64,000 nucleotides of DNA from Linepithema humile (taxonomy: Eukaryota > Arthropoda > Insecta > Hymenoptera > Formicidae), in assembly GCF_040581485.1 (NCBI RefSeq), contig NC_090131.1, positions 19,728,532 through 19,792,531 on the forward strand. The letters are read 5' to 3'. Of this stretch, positions 36,377 to 51,000 are shown piece after piece (position 1 is the stretch's first letter; each line of letters opens with the position of its first letter). The notes below the pieces were generated by a model, which saw nothing but the letters and a program-made list of their open reading frames with translations, did no database searches and was not told the origin of the DNA. Position numbers and translations under genes: made by a program.

Positions 36377-38231
36377 CATAAAAGACCAAAATAAATGTAA
36401 GCCGAATGATAATAATTCACACTCGCCAATTGTTTGCGATTTATTTCGAAACGTTTAAATTCATGTATTAAACTAAATAAGTAAATAGGTTAATAGATAA
36501 TGAATATTTAAAGATTTAATAAACCATGCAAAGCTTTATGTTGCATATCATGTTTCGGGATCGTTGAAACTTTGAAAACGCGTTATTTGATTTAAAGTTT
36601 GTTTTATACGTCACTGAACGGAGTAAGTTTATATGTAAATACCTGCGAAACTATTATAGATATTGGAAATATAGATGTTTAAGTTTTCACATTTTGCAAA
36701 ACCGTAGAAAATATTTTACTAAATTAATTGGTATTTCAAAAAATCAATTTTGCCAAGGTAAAATAATATTTTATTGATGATAACACTTGAGAAAACCCGA
36801 TTTCACAATTCTGACTGAAATTAATACACCGCGCGTCATGTGATATTACAGTGCGTTTCTTCATGTAACATATGTTATATATACCCACGTGTTGTTGAAT
36901 ATATTCCACGAGTAAAATTTCATAATTTTTTAACGAAATGCGTAAATAGACAAGGAATTTATCATGTCATACACACAAAGGAATCCTTATGATTATAAAA
37001 TTATGGATAATGTGTGCAGTATTAATAATTAACAGTACCGTTGCGTTGAGGTATAATAACAAAGTGAAAAGTATAAAAATAACAGTAAGAACAATTGAAA
37101 ATTAAAAATAATAGAGAGATTAATAAAATGTACAATGTATAGTAAAACACTAAAAACTATAAACTTAAGAGGAAAATGTCTCACTTAATCGGCCGTGCCT
37201 ATCACGAGAGAACGAAGCTTTGCAGGAGGGTGAGACCACCCCGAGCTACCTTCGAATCACCGAAGGCGGCGGAAGGAGGCGAACCGGTTAACGTGTGCGA
37301 GAACTTTCCTCGCGCCATATACTCTCTTGTGTACTCTCCTTTCAGTCAGTTTTTTTACGTTGTTTTGTGCGCTTCTCCTTGTCTCCCTTCTCGATCGATA
37401 CATTTGTCAAGTGACGTATAAACGCTAAGTTTGTGGCAATTCCGTGTGATGTATGTGTTCGACGAAAATCGGCCGCAACTGTTTTGCCGGACTTGGACCA
37501 TACATCCTAGGTTGCGATCGCTCGTCGTCGTCGTCCTTTGGAGGAAACACGCGCGGGACAATTATCCTTTACGTCGTCTCGTAAATAACTACCTCGGCCA
37601 TTTAGCGGCGGAGATTTCAGTCCACGTACGAGACGGAATTTAGCGCACCTCCTCGTCCGTGCTTATACGCCCACATTCTTATTTACGACAGGACTAAATG
37701 AAAACTTCTCCTCGAGTCCTGTCTCGCTCCGACCCTCGTTACTCTCGGTTCTCTTCCACGGTGTTTCTCTTTTCTTTTTTTTTTTCTCTTTCCCGCTTTC
37801 TGTCAGTCCTTCTCTTCGCACACATCGATGTCAGATTATGGGGCTCTTTGTCCCATCTTGCTTGCGTGTGATCGATGGTCCTCGCGAGGCTCGGAACGAA
37901 GTGAAAGATCTCCCGGCGAAAGCATCGTGATTTGGGACGAGATAAAGGTCAAGAGGAGAAACATTTGATATATTATATCTCCCGCTCTGACTATTTTCGT
38001 CATTTCTATATCGCATGGGAGGTACTCGTATTTTCGAATATCACCGTCAGTCGGGATATTTTCAACGTCGCTCCGTCGCTGCCTCCGGTTCTTAATTTCA
38101 GTCTCACTTCCCGACCGGGGATACTTCCCTATTTCTTTTACCTTCTCTCGAGTCTTTAGAAGCAGCTTCTCCTCCTGCAATTTTATCTGATGGAAGTTAA
38201 GGGAAAAACCCGGGGCCAAGCTGTTGAGCTC

Positions 38232-38267
38232 GAGTTTAGCTCCCTGGCCGAGCGGGGAGCTAAACTC
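38232..38267. repeat. Perfect 13-bp-stem hairpin
   Basis: gagtttagctccc (38232-38244) and gggagctaaactc (38255-38267) are exact reverse complements around a 10-base loop. No tRNA-like promoter boxes accompany it. It could be a tiny foldback relic. Confidence 0.75.
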
Positions 38268-40410
38268 TCGTCTGGCGCGTTTGGTTATCTGTGCGTGTAA
38301 AAAAATATTTCGGATCGAGATTTTAGTCCAGTCTCTTTACTTCGATCCCATCTGCGCGCTCTCGATTTTAATCCTCGGCACATCATAAAGTAAAATCGCG
38401 TCGATCGCGATCGATCTTGCGTGGATAAATTCAGGCGTGTTCTCTCTTAGCGCCTGACGTCTGCTTTTTATTCTCCCTTCTTATTTTATGAATTCAACGA
38501 TACGAACGGAATATCTTCGTGTTCCGTCTAAAGATCGCGCATATATCTTGGCGGCATCTCGATTCGATAAGATACGGGAAGAGAAAAATCCGGCGCGCAC
38601 CCCAAGGAGAACTTGATTTATTCGAGCGCAGCGAAAATCTTTTATTCCTCAATTATCGCCGCGTGAAAATATTTTAATCTGCGCCACGGAGTTTAATTCT
38701 CGCTCCATTTCCGCTGCTGTAATTTCCACTGTTCGATCTTTTTCTCTCTCTTTTGCTCTGAAAATATTTTTCCTATCCAGCCTCCGAATGCCTCGTGTCT
38801 CTTCGATCGGACGTATTATTCTCATACGCTTTTATTGAATTTATTATCCCAGTTCATCATTACTCGCTGCATTATTAGCATCGTTTTTTGCTGTACAATC
38901 TTGCTTTTACTCCCTCATTCTCTTTCTCCCTTTCGTGCTTATTTTTGACATCGCAATATCCGCAGCAGCCGCCTACCTCACAGAGGTAATTTTCTGTGTA
39001 AGGCGCGAAGTAAAAGCCTGCGCCTATAAATCTGATCTTCGCCCCATTATCGGAAGCCGCTCGCTGCGCCGAGAGATTGGCAATATCAACATCCATAAAG
39101 ACGATCCGTCGTGCGCTGTGCAAGTAAAACTTCATTTGCTGCTCTCCTCTTAGGCGCATTCGCTGCGATCCGGATGTTTGCCCGCAAACAATCGCCGCAG
39201 GCAGAAGAGTCAGGCAAATGTTATACTGCCGATCTAGAATATCAATCGCCGCGCAGCAGCGCGTGATAGAAACCGCGTTCAGGGAAAATGCTAAAATCCG
39301 AGAAACGCTAAACGAGAAACACGAAACGCGAAGATTTATATACGACCAAATTTTCCTCTTGCGAACGTAAATTCACTCCTCGCAGTGGAATAATGATCGT
39401 GGAAGTTTCCTGTTCTCATTCTACTGCGGGAATTTTCCGAAAAAAAGGATCGGCGCAAGCGAGAAGCTCTGTACATACGTTCTTCTCTTGAGTCTTTTAT
39501 ATTCAGCGTATAAAAAAAAAAAATGCCTAAATTGAAACTACACCATGGCCGTCATATTGTGGCACAATAGCACAGATGTTGTTATTTTTATAAACAGATA
39601 AAAACATCAGAAATAAAAAATGTAGTTTGCAATAAAATAAAGTGGCAGACTGTCTAAAATTGACGGAAACTGAACGTACAGCGTTATTCTTTTTTTCTAT
39701 GAAATTTGAAGTCAATATTAATAATAATAATAATTTAATTAATTTGATATATTACGTTATATTTATTTTAGCACAATTTATTACTATTTTTAAAGATATA
39801 TAATTGACATTTTTCTTTTTTATTAATTTGTAATCATTTCACTTATAGATTTTGAGGATTTTTTTGTCTGTATTTTAAATAAAACGTTCAAATAAATTGG
39901 CATCTGTCAGCTTCTATCAGCTTCAATTTTTGCCCATATTTAACAGAAACACTAGCACAATATTTAAGTAAACCTTATATTAATTTCTTCTTATTTGAGT
40001 AAAATTTTAGTCCAAAATTCCACAGCATTCTCGTACGTGGACGGTTTTTGTTGCATGATCAATAGAACATTTGACAGAATAATACGCAACGATCGCTATG
40101 AAATACGATAAAATGACAGCGATACACGTGAAACACGAGGGGGATGCTAACCCGAAGTGACATTGATCCCTATCGCGCACACCAGAATCCGAATAGAAAA
40201 TATAAAAAGTGATATACGACGAAAGAATTTACTGGTTTAGTCGGGCGGGCTTAAATTGTCGTATCCCTAATAGTCGTTCACTTCAGCCTGCCTCGTTGAG
40301 ATCCGGGCTCGATAAATCGATCCTTACCGCCCGAAAATCGCGTCCGAGCCCCGAGGTTAATCGCGTTCGAAACGACGTTGCGGAAAAACTCTCGGACGGC
40401 TGATCAATTT

Positions 40411-40413
<3 letters not shown>

Positions 40414-40471
<58 letters not shown>
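40414..40471. repeat. (GA)n microsatellite, about 58 bp
   Basis: This is a GA dinucleotide run with one AA interruption. It produces an ERERER frame within a 126-aa plus-strand frame that has no domain. Confidence 0.95.
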
Positions 40472-41597
40472 CTTTATCTCGGCGGCGCATTCTCTCAATA
40501 ATCTTTTTTCTTATGATAATACACCCCGCTGAATACGGCAGATTTGATTTCGCCCCGCGCGCGCCAGAGATTTCCGCGATCTGCGATCCGCCGCATCGAC
40601 GACGTTATATCATTCTGAATGATTTATTCCGGCCACCGCGCCGCACTGAATCGCTCTATCTCCCTCTCCGGCACTCTTTCATAATGCGAAGAATAATTCT
40701 AGAATATAATATCACGGACGGACATATGTCCGTTCTACGAACGACCGGCATTGTGTGAAAACGAATTAATTCGGGTATCGTGGGCGAATCGTGCATAAAC
40801 ATCATTTTGTTCACATTGAATAGAATTGCTCTAAACGTTTCGCGACAGTGAATTCACATAATTGCATCGTTGCGCGACATTTGGAGTATCATAAGCGCCA
40901 TAGTGCATAGGAAATTTCGTTTCGAAAGAAATAAGTATATAGAATATATATAGAAAAATGTTTCATATTTATAATGGATTGTCTGACGGCGTTGAGACAT
41001 TCTCAACTGATTTTCTGAAAATACGTCCATGTGATTTTATAGTAAAAGATATTCACTTTTCTTTATTCGCAAATATTAATCTATATTAGATTGTTTCTGT
41101 TTGATAAAATAATTTTAATGTTTTTTGTATATTATATTATAATTATTTTTTAACTTTTGGAAATTTTATTTATATATATAAACATGTATATATTTTTCTA
41201 AGTTCTCTTTCATTTATCTGGATAGATATCGCGTATTTTTCTTTGCAAGTCTGACAAGATATGAATGAATGCATTTTTAATGTCCATATGCGAAGTGTTC
41301 GATAATGGAAACATTTCGTGCCATATGCGATATTATCGAAAACTAATCTTTTTTCAATAAAAGTGATAATATCATTAATTAAGTCAAGCGCGACTTTAAT
41401 TGTAAGAGGAATTTTGATGAGTTTGTTCTCTATATATAATTATTATTTTCTATATAAACTAATAGAAAGTTTTTATTCTTCAGGTAAAATTTAATATTTA
41501 TTTCAATTTTTAATACTAATATGAAAATAAATAAATATTTCATAAAACAATTGGTTTTTATTAAAAAATCATGTTTTTAATAGAAGTATGACTCTGC

Positions 41598-41647
41598 GTA
41601 TAAAACATTGATACTTGACGTATAAAACATTGGTGTATAAAACATTG
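41598..41647. repeat. Three copies of a 13-base repeat
   Basis: gtataaaacattg occurs at 41598-41610, 41620-41632 and 41635-41647, all identical, with uneven spacing. Confidence 0.85.
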
Positions 41648-42349
41648 AAAATTTTTAGTAAAAAATTCCATGTTAAATTTATTTTTGAAGTATAAATTTA
41701 CTGGAGTTATTCGTCAAATATATTTGCTTTTACCTTGTAAAAATCATCATATAAGTGCGCCTTTATTTCTCGTACACTTTGTATCTTTGTGCTCGTTGAA
41801 AAGTACGGTATGCGCGTCGTAACGGCAGGAAAAAAGAATATCTAAAGTACAGCACCCACGCATAACGTGAAATATAGCGCAATAATTCACACCTTGTGTG
41901 AAATGCTCCAAAATGTCCTTTTAATAGTATCGTTTACCGTAATGTTGTAGCAACATTGGTTTTATTTGCGTCGACCGATTTTTATTTGAAATCCTGACTG
42001 CCATGTTCTGTATCGAGTCAACTTATCACGTAAACAGATCGCAACTGCATTGCAATTGCACTTTGAGGTAACACGGACATAGCTTCCTCTCACGTCTTTT
42101 GCTTTGATCTCACATGAGAGACACACATGTCGTTAAAATTGCAAAAATCACCCGTCGTTAAAAAGTTGCTATCTAAAAAAATCTTAATCTCACTTCAATC
42201 ATAATAAATCCTAAATTTTAAATGTATATCACTGTTTAATGCAACGCATAAATTGAAGATCAATTATTTTACTATTAAATTACTTATTGTTTACGAAAAA
42301 ATTTTTTTTACAGAAATAATTTTATCGAGGAAAATTACCTCGCGAAAAA

Positions 42350-43330
42350 AGTGTAGCATTATACTGGTAAGAGTGCGATCCGACGCGCCATACGCGCGTA
42401 TATTCTTATTTTTGACTCCTTTGTCCGCGCACTTTTTTCTCCGTTTTTTTTTATTTTGTATTGAACTCGCGAATTTTACACGCTTTCCGGCGGAATGCCG
42501 ACCCGCACGATTGACACGGCTCGCGCGGCAAAACTATACCTCTGCCGGCAGACGCATCCCCGGGCGTCGGGACGCGTGTACTGACTGCGCCGAGCTGGTC
42601 GCATCGTCGAGCGAGTCGAGAGAGTCGGCGTCGGGACGCTCGCCGTAACGGGACGCGCTCGACTCGCATGGCGCAGGCCCGCAGGACTATACGGTGCCGC
42701 TTTTCTTCTTTCTCGCTGCCTCTCCTTGCTCTCTCTATCTTCATCTTCTCTCTCCTCTTTCCCTTTCTCTCTCCATCCTCTCGTTCGCGTCGTTGGATAT
42801 AATATTCAATTTATTATGTACCTTTGATACATGCGGACCGCCGCGCCGGAAAAGTGGGAGGCGCGAATGTACGGCAGCCGCGAGCTGCCGGCTCTCCTTC
42901 CGGGGAAAAATAAAATGGAGAGAAATATGAGGAACGGGAGAGACGAGAGAAAGAGAGAGGCGGAATGGGGGGGATGAGAGGTATTGTGGAGGAGGTGGTG
43001 GCGACGAGGAGAACGGTCGAAATCGGCAGCGTTCCGCTGGAGGGTGAATTGTCGAGATATTGTCGATCGGGCAGCTTGCCCCTCGATAAAGCGCCTCGGT
43101 CAAAACGTCCTCCTTTTTGGTGCTCGACCGGCTGACGAGCGGGAAAAAGAGAGCCCGAGACTGAAGTGCCGATCGCGCTATGTCAAAGACGGGGGAATGA
43201 GGAGAAAGCACGACGGTGACGACGACGACGATGGTGACGATGACACGCCGACACGGATCAAACCGGATGCGGTCGTGCGCGCATTCTCGCTTTTTCGCTA
43301 ATTGTTGACGGGCGAGTCACCGCAAAAGCA
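42350..43330. other. GC-rich, CpG-dense island; no supported exon
   Basis: This island holds overlapping frames of 78-156 aa on both strands (for example 42741-43211 minus), rich in Ser/Pro/Arg and overlapping pyrimidine tracts. There is no domain and no consistent frame preference. It is a plausible promoter or untranslated exon of the gene or a neighbour. Confidence 0.4.
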
Positions 43331-44045
43331 CGAGTTTAATCTCGGGAGATAGCACGCGACGAATTCGATCGATGTGAATCCAGAGAGATTGACCGAGGGA
43401 CAATTTGTACGTAGTTTCAATAATTGCGGCTAACCGCTCGTCATATTAATCAGAAGTGAAATTTAGAGAGTGGTACAGCAGGAGATACATTAATCTGATA
43501 GCTACAACTTGTTTCATTTTAATAGGATGTTATCTTTCTTCTGGAATGATAATTTTAAGTTTTCAAGATAAGGAAGAAAATGAATCGCATCATAAAAGAA
43601 AGTACTGCTTTTCTGAAAAGGTTACATAACCGTATAATGTTATATCTGTAATAAGCTTTTAGATATGCCATCTCAGAGAGCATAAGATGAAGTGGATCCC
43701 GAACCTGTTTTATATAGTGAAGACTTTAATGCTGAAATCCGTCAAATCGGAAATTTGTTTAGCGGGAATTAAATGCCGCTATAAAGACACGCCAAATAAG
43801 GGCCAAGCTGAAAGTAATGTAATTAGCTACTCGTCTAGCTTATTAAAAGTTACTTTAAGAAGCTGCCGAGAGACATCGTGAGATGCTTACTTTCAATTCA
43901 CGAGACAGACACTGCGGCGTCGAAAGATTGTTTTCAGTCGAAATTCTTTAGAGGAGAATAAGCGTATTTCACTTCGGGATATCGGACTTGTATTTCTTCA
44001 GGTGCACCGGCGTATCTTTTGGGCAGTCTCATGCAAAGTTAAATG

Positions 44046-44101
44046 GTCGTCGCGGTGAAATATCCATTTTTTCGTCGTCGCGGTAAAATATCCATTTTTT
44101 C
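44046..44101. repeat. Two tandem copies of a 28-base unit
   Basis: gtcgtcgcggtgaaatatcc plus cattttttc-type sequence is repeated once with one mismatch, followed by a partial third start (gtcgtcg). Confidence 0.85.
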
Positions 44102-44917
44102 GTCGTCGTAAATTATACATCGCTTGTACAACGCAGTTCTTTCTTGGGCTCTTTGAATAGGTACGGGAGAAACTCGAAAAATGTTTCAATCGATTCATAC
44201 GTCGCGCATTAGCAAACGATTATCTCTTGACATTTTTTTTAAAGACATTTCTCGTTATTCATTTGAATGGATAATTAATGATATTTTTTATAAAGGCCAA
44301 TATTGCGTGACTTTATCAATTTTTTAATAACGATGCAAGGTAATCGAAGTAACTACTGTTGCAAATCAAATGTTATACGATCAGAAAAATTTTTTAAGCT
44401 TGTAAAATAATACTCGAAACTCTTTTTAATCATATTTCAGTTATTAATTCGGTTTTTGTAAATAGAGATGTACACATTAATTGAAATACATCCTCTCAAT
44501 AATAAAATTATACTCGCGAATTAACCGAAAGTCCGGGACGGCCAGCATCGCCGGTGAAGCGCAAGAGATCCGGGGCTTATGAAAAATCGCGAAAATTTTT
44601 TCTAATATCGTAACACGAGGCACGTCGCGGTACAAAGGGCGGCGCAACTTGCGCGAGGCGTAAAGGTCGGAATTTATGAGAGAAGAACATTCCCGAGGAT
44701 AGCGCCGCGGCCTCCTCCTCGGTCGGCTCCTCAATTATGACAGTGAGAAAAAGTATACATTAAGGGGATTGCCCGGGGGGGACGGCTAAAGCAAGCACAT
44801 GCATAGCGCGCAACAAAATTGCCGCTTAAGCTGCAGTGGGCGGTGATAAATGTAGAGTGGTTAGAAGCGCGTTTTGACGTGGAGGGGAAAAAAAATAAGA
44901 AAGAAACAGGAAGAGAG

Positions 44918-44920
<3 letters not shown>

Positions 44921-44974
<54 letters not shown>
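44921..44974. repeat. (GA)n microsatellite, about 54 bp
   Basis: This is a GA run with a GAAA interruption near 44951. It generates the poly-Ser/Leu frame on the minus strand. Confidence 0.93.
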
Positions 44975-44975
<1 letters not shown>

Positions 44976-46138
44976 GTAAGCTCACCACGAAGCTCGATGT
45001 GCTTATTAAAAGAAAGGCGGGCTGATGAAGTGCAAGCCGAGCATCCCTCTCCCCTCTCCCTTCTCGCCGCGCGCGTCGAGTTGCTTCGTGATGAAGGGAC
45101 GCAACGAGATTAACCGTATTCATTTGCGATGCTCGTTTCCCCGCTGCCCAGTGGGTTGAGAATTTTTTTAGGTCGCGCTCCTCAATCATAAATCCATTAA
45201 AAACCTAACAACCAGCGAAAGCGCGCGCGCTCTTCCGCGAATATGTCTGTATGTGTTTGTTCATACCGTGGGGGTGCTATGGGTCGTGTGACAAATGCAT
45301 TAACTTTTAATAGGGGGCCCTCTCTGCAGGTGGAAACAACGCTTCGAACTGATTTAGCGTCGGCGATAATTGGACGCTCGATATCAGGAGTAACGGCCAA
45401 CTTTTTCGCCGCCTGATTTAATATTAGCGGTGGACGTTCGTTTGCGCTGGATAGGAGGTCGGGGTGGGAGTTGCGGGGGGGTTATATGGCGCTGGTAATT
45501 ATCGAAAAAACATACTGCAACTTCAGCCTCAATCTGACCGGGAGTAATGGCTCGTTACTTCGGAAACGACGCTGCGGAAGCTTCGCGCGAGACCCGGAAG
45601 CACGAACGGATGCGGGCTGCATCGTTATGCAACGACGATTCACGTCGCTGCATCTGACAAGCGAAGAGATGTAACAATAAGTTCGGAGAGTGATTTTGCG
45701 GGGAAAAAATCTGCCACGCTTCGGAATTATGGATGCGTGCTATCAAAGTAAATTGGAAACGCACGAATAAATTCAGTCAGATTGACACTTGTGTAGTAAA
45801 GTAACGTAAATCTTGAAAAAAAATGCACGAGCTTTTATGTGAAGATACGACGGTGCTTTATTGTAACATAAATTTATGACATATGTTATATACAATTATA
45901 CTTTTGCCATTATTGTATTTGAAAACTCTCAATTGAATTTATATTCTTTTGTAATTTGTACAGCTTATTTCCTTGATTACAACAATATGTTGAAACTCTC
46001 TTCCTCTTTCTCTTCAAGTACAGAGACATGACACGTAATCATCCGCCGTCGCCGATGCTTCGCAAATTGGCAATAAGTTAATGGGTAACGCGGGTAAAGC
46101 GAAGCGGAGGTATTTCCCTTTTTTATCTGTAGGGAGAA

Positions 46139-46260
46139 AATGCTTCGAGGAAGGCGAATGAAGATATTGGATCGTATGAATAAACTGCAGCAAATGCTTT
46201 TGCCTTTATTCATCGAAGGAAATGCTTCGAGAAATACGAATGAAGATATTGGAGCATATG
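46139..46260. repeat. Paired 40-base direct repeat, period 82
   Basis: aatgcttcgagg...gaatgaagatattgga at 46139-46177 recurs at 46221-46260 with a few mismatches. It is a two-copy minisatellite-like duplication. Confidence 0.8.
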
Positions 46261-46270
46261 CTTATTTCTC

Positions 46271-46284
46271 GGGGGGGGGGGGGG
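46271..46284. repeat. G14 homopolymer
   Basis: Fourteen consecutive G, directly after the paired 40-base repeat. Confidence 0.95.
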
Positions 46285-48015
46285 TAAAGCATTTCCTTTT
46301 GTACAAGCAGAGAAGTTGTGTGGCGTTTATATATGCTATATAAACGCATGATCGAAAAAGAGCATTTATTATCTGTGAAATAAATGACGATATAATGCGA
46401 TATAATATAATACAACATAATATGATGTATAAAATATGATATGATATGATATGATCTAAATGTGAATATAATAACATTTATTCATACAAATTATAAAATA
46501 ATAGATACATATTCCATATTGTATCTGTATTTATGGTATCTGTCGTGGCAGTGAGGGCAAAATTTACACGTGCATCTTTCAAAATATAATACAAATGCTT
46601 TATAACAAGCAACGAACTATTCTTATGCGAAACATAATATATCTTTGTTTTGCGCTTCTATTTGAAATAATATTGCTTTTGTTTATATTTTTATTTAATT
46701 AATATAATCAATATATGACCACATTAATAATTAATAATTACGATATTCTTGCCGTTATTTCGCTAACCACGAATATTTTAGCAGCTGCGTATGCACTTTT
46801 GGGCATTTTATTGAAAATGTTTCGGATCCGTTTTCGAAGCGAGAAAAAAGCCAAGCGAACCGGAAGCTCAGCATTTATCGTGTCCGTGACCGGCCAATTA
46901 AATACTTTACCGCTTCCGGTATCTGTAATTAGTAAAATGACATGTGTATCGAATGCGGTCGCTGAAACTGCAAATCTATTACGGATGTAACCACCATGTT
47001 TTGGTTGCAGTTAAATTAAACTATATTTTGGTTTCACCGGCCCATAACGCATCGAAGCAATTATCACAAAGTCGAGCTATATTACCTACAGCTTTCTCTT
47101 CCGCGTTAACAAACTGATACATTGTATTGAATAACAATGATAATAATAATAATGGAAATCAGGTTACACATAATTTAACATTTCCTTGCACGTTAAATAT
47201 TTGAAAAATGCTTAAATATTTTATTAATCTAGTCATATCACATATAATATAATACAATTCAAATAGATATTAGAACAGAATAATGAAGCGAATAACATTA
47301 ATAATATATAAAGTATTATCAAATACGAAAATATATAAAAATTTCTGTACAGAGAGTATAGAAACCATAAATGATTGGAAATGGACAATCGAGACACTTT
47401 CTGGAAACTTTGTTATTTCGTTACATTGAATCGCTAGCTTTAAGTATATCGAAGGCAATACAAGGTTCTACCATTGGGTAAAACGACTGTAGCTGTGTAC
47501 AACTACACGGTTACGTATCTAATACTGTTATCGACTGTAATATATCGAGAACCGTATTATATCTGGATCTCGGAATTATATCGAGTTACTGCTGCGTACG
47601 AGAGGGGGGGAGGGAGAGAGAGAAAGAAAGAAGGGGGACTTAGGAAATAATAGTCTTCAGAAATGTTCGAATAGTGATAAAGTGGCATGTATAGTTGAGA
47701 AAGGTCAGGGGTTGCTGCAAACTTCATTATAAAGCTGCGCACGATGTAAAACGATGGCAGCGAGATATCTTCTTTTGTAACTTTGCTTAAGGAGCGTAAT
47801 ATCCCGGCGGACTTTTGCGATCCCGTAGCGCGGCAAAAAGCTCGCAGCGCGGTAAAACGCTTTAACGTACTTTATAAACGCTAATTAAGTCCAAAACGCA
47901 TTATTATATTCCTAATGAAAATTGAAAACAGTAACGAAGATTGTACTTTTATACTGGCGCCCTTGTCTTTTCTTTTGCTCTCATGTTTCACCCTCGTTAA
48001 CATCCCTACTTGTTG

Positions 48016-48039
48016 TTTTTTTTTTTTTTTTTTTTTTTT
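48016..48039. repeat. T24 homopolymer
   Basis: Twenty-four consecutive T. No retroposon body was recognised beside it. Confidence 0.95.
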
Positions 48040-51000
48040 ATATTTCCGTCGTAACACGATCCCGTTAAAAGTCGATAAAATGCAGTGTTATCGAAATCGC
48101 GGAAATTCATATCACACATTTGATATTTGCAGCATTAAGAGACGCCAAGGAAAATAAACATGGTGCACCGAATTAATTTCGGGGTGGAATATCGCCACGA
48201 TATCACTGCGATATCGTGCTCGTTGCTCGAATACGTCCGCTGTACTCAATAACAACGTCTGTTCGATCACGTTTGGAAAATAAAACTCGCGTGCGGAAGT
48301 GCGCGCTCGTCGCGTACTTCGAAAATATTTTTCCGGGCTCACTGCATAAATCTGAGAGTGATTTATTTGCCGGGTTTAATATCGGATTTCGTCACGTCCG
48401 TTCACATTGCCGTTAACTTTCAGTCAGTCCGCAATAACTATGGCCGCCGACGCTGCAATAGTAAAAAGCATCGATGATTTTCCGGTGATATTTCGACATT
48501 TTGACATCGATATACACTTACCGATATTAAAGGTGATATCGATACTTTGTCCGATGGCAGCGATAAGCAATACCCGGAGATGATTTTTCGTTTCATAAGA
48601 TCCTCTCTTGTTTCTTTTTGTTTAATAGGTTTCCCGTTATTGTCTGCTCGATATTTCTCTCAAAACCAGTCCATCCGAAAGAAGTTATTCTCTTAATTCG
48701 CGATATTTTTGCTAATACTCTTTGTGTAGCATTATTCAATTTTGTCATGCTTGTAGCAAAGTAATGTTGCCTAATTCACTATAAGGTTCCTTCTATTTTG
48801 CATTCGCGGCGCACGTTTAAATTATATTCAAGCTCTCTCATGTGTACACATCGCACAATACACAGAAGCGTAAGTCTGATCTGTCGCTTGCGGTATCCTT
48901 GTGTGGAGGAAAGGAAGGATTGTACACGTGCCGTTCCCTACGCGAGCCCATCCGGAAAATGCGTTTACCTTTTCGCGCAACCTACTAATGCCGCCGAAAT
49001 TCTGCACACGCGTACCGCCCGCGTTTCCGGGATCTATACGTGTATATATAAGCGCACGCGTCCGTGGTATATATTTCATAAAATACGTGACTTCGCGTAT
49101 TTTCACCAGCTTATCTTCGCCACCGCACACGTCGCGTACAGGTAGCCACGTGTACATTGCCGTCCATGAGAGTCTTAAGATAAAAGTTAATCTATCACGT
49201 TTATATCGTACTTGCACTTCTGCAAACAGTCGTAATTATATTTTTTATTATTGATATTAATACCTATATTAAATAAACACATCAGAAGACATATTTGAAC
49301 AAGTGTACTAAATTTTATCGCGTATGCGTTGTCTTTTCCGCCGTTTAATTGAGGTACATATTAAGGTACGTAATCTTCTTTTCTACGCTTAATGCACGCT
49401 TGCATTCTATGCTGAAATTTTCAGATGACAGTGTATGTATCGCGGTCGTACGAATGATGTGCGCTCAAGCATATATGTATATGCGTTCGAGTGGATCCGC
49501 TCGTATATGTGTATTTACGTGTGTGGGTGTGTGTGTGTGTGTATATGTGCCGTATGTAATGCAAGTCGATACGTCGGTGCCGGTGTCGTGCGTCGCGGCG
49601 ACGACATGTGCATCGACGTGCATCGGTGGTGCGCAACGAGAGGAACGTTAAATGTACCGGGTGCCGAACCGAAATTAAGCGGCGGAATAAGCCGACCGCG
49701 ATAAAAAGACAATTCGGCCGATGAGCAAGAACTCGACGTGCCGCAAGGCGATTTCTCGAAGATCGTAAAATTGTCGGAACGTTTTCGCACCTCCACCTCT
49801 CCTCCCTTCCCGTCTCGCCGATCGTTTTACGAGTAATTTCGCGTCGGTGTACGGTTACCTTAGTAACAGCAGAGACGAGGATTTCGTGGTTTTAAGAGAA
49901 CGAAGGGGTGGACGCGGGTAAGATCCGAACGGAATATTAATCGACTCGGCGCGACATCGCTTCCTCTCTGCATCATCAAGCGGGATAACTCGATATACAA
50001 AGTATGCGGTTCGGTAAATAATTTTTATTTTTATTTTTTTTTTTAATAGTAGAAACGCTGCGGTACATTTATATTGCGGGCAATAGTTTCGTGAATGATT
50101 GATTAAAGAATAAAATGGTTTTCGGAAAATTGCTCGACAGACAGGTAGATTACAAACAGTGTAATTCGTTTTTTTAGTTAATCGAATAGTTGAGTAAATT
50201 TATTTTCGCGAATACGATTCTTTCGGACACCCCCTAAACAGGGTATTAACTGTCGCGAAATTGGATGTTTTTGCCGTTAATTTAATTATACCGGTTTGTT
50301 GATCAACAGACTACAGACAGATTTTCGTCGAAATGCGGGAATGGCAAAATCAAATTTCCCTTGGAATATTTATAATTACCGTAGCGGTTACCGTTCGCGT
50401 TACATGGAGGCACAAATAGGGTTTCAGCCCATTAAAAGTTGCGTGAATATTGGTGAAACGCTATATGTTAATATTGATATTATGTTATCTACATATATCC
50501 TGTACATGTTACAGCGCTTATTTCGTCGAATACGGAAATAAAGTTGGCACAGCACTGCGAAATCCAATATAAAAAACGCCAATCACTATTACTGTGTGAT
50601 AATATTATTAATAATATCTGCTCTCTTGCAACAAAAAAACTCTGCATATCTTGTAGTGATGGTTTGATTGCAAAAATTTACAAGGCTTTCATAATATACC
50701 ATTATTAATTTTTCCATGTTATGAAACTCCGGAACTTCCGCGAGAAGTTCTTAACAACCGGCTGTAACAGCAGCTTTTTATCAAAAGTAAAATAATGTTT
50801 TCTTTAATTTTCAGGAATCTAAATGAATGGCAAACACAAATATCGGAATAGCGAGTGATCAACGAAAAGGTAAGGGTGTCAAAGAAACCCATTTTGTAGC
50901 ATTACATTCGCTTTTCTTCACCCGCTAAAAAAATGTGCATTTTTCGCGGTCGATGAATGACGTAAATACGTAAGAGTCAAGTATCCAAGGGCAAGCGAGA

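Larger units (their letters stand above)
36095..42350. other. 5' flank or 5'-UTR intron, AT-rich; no gene seen
   Basis: About 6.3 kb without a supported exon. It contains an (AATT)n repeat (36.33 kb), a 13-bp-stem hairpin (38.23 kb), a (GA)n tract (40.41 kb) and a three-copy 13-base repeat (41.6 kb). A 127-aa minus-strand frame at 37836-38219 is not low complexity but shows no domain. Confidence 0.6.

Noticed and set aside
37836..38219. 127-aa minus-strand frame that is not low complexity
   Set aside because: No domain, no signal, no supporting splice sites recognised, and overlapping plus-strand frames of similar quality exist. Length is within chance for this much sequence.
42741..43211. 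156-aa minus-strand frame in a GC-rich island
   Set aside because: Ser/Pro/Arg-rich, overlapping pyrimidine tracts, no domain or splice evidence.
48798..49254. Three overlapping frames of 115-129 aa on both strands
   Set aside because: CpG-rich, stop-poor sequence explains them. No family motif in any of the three.
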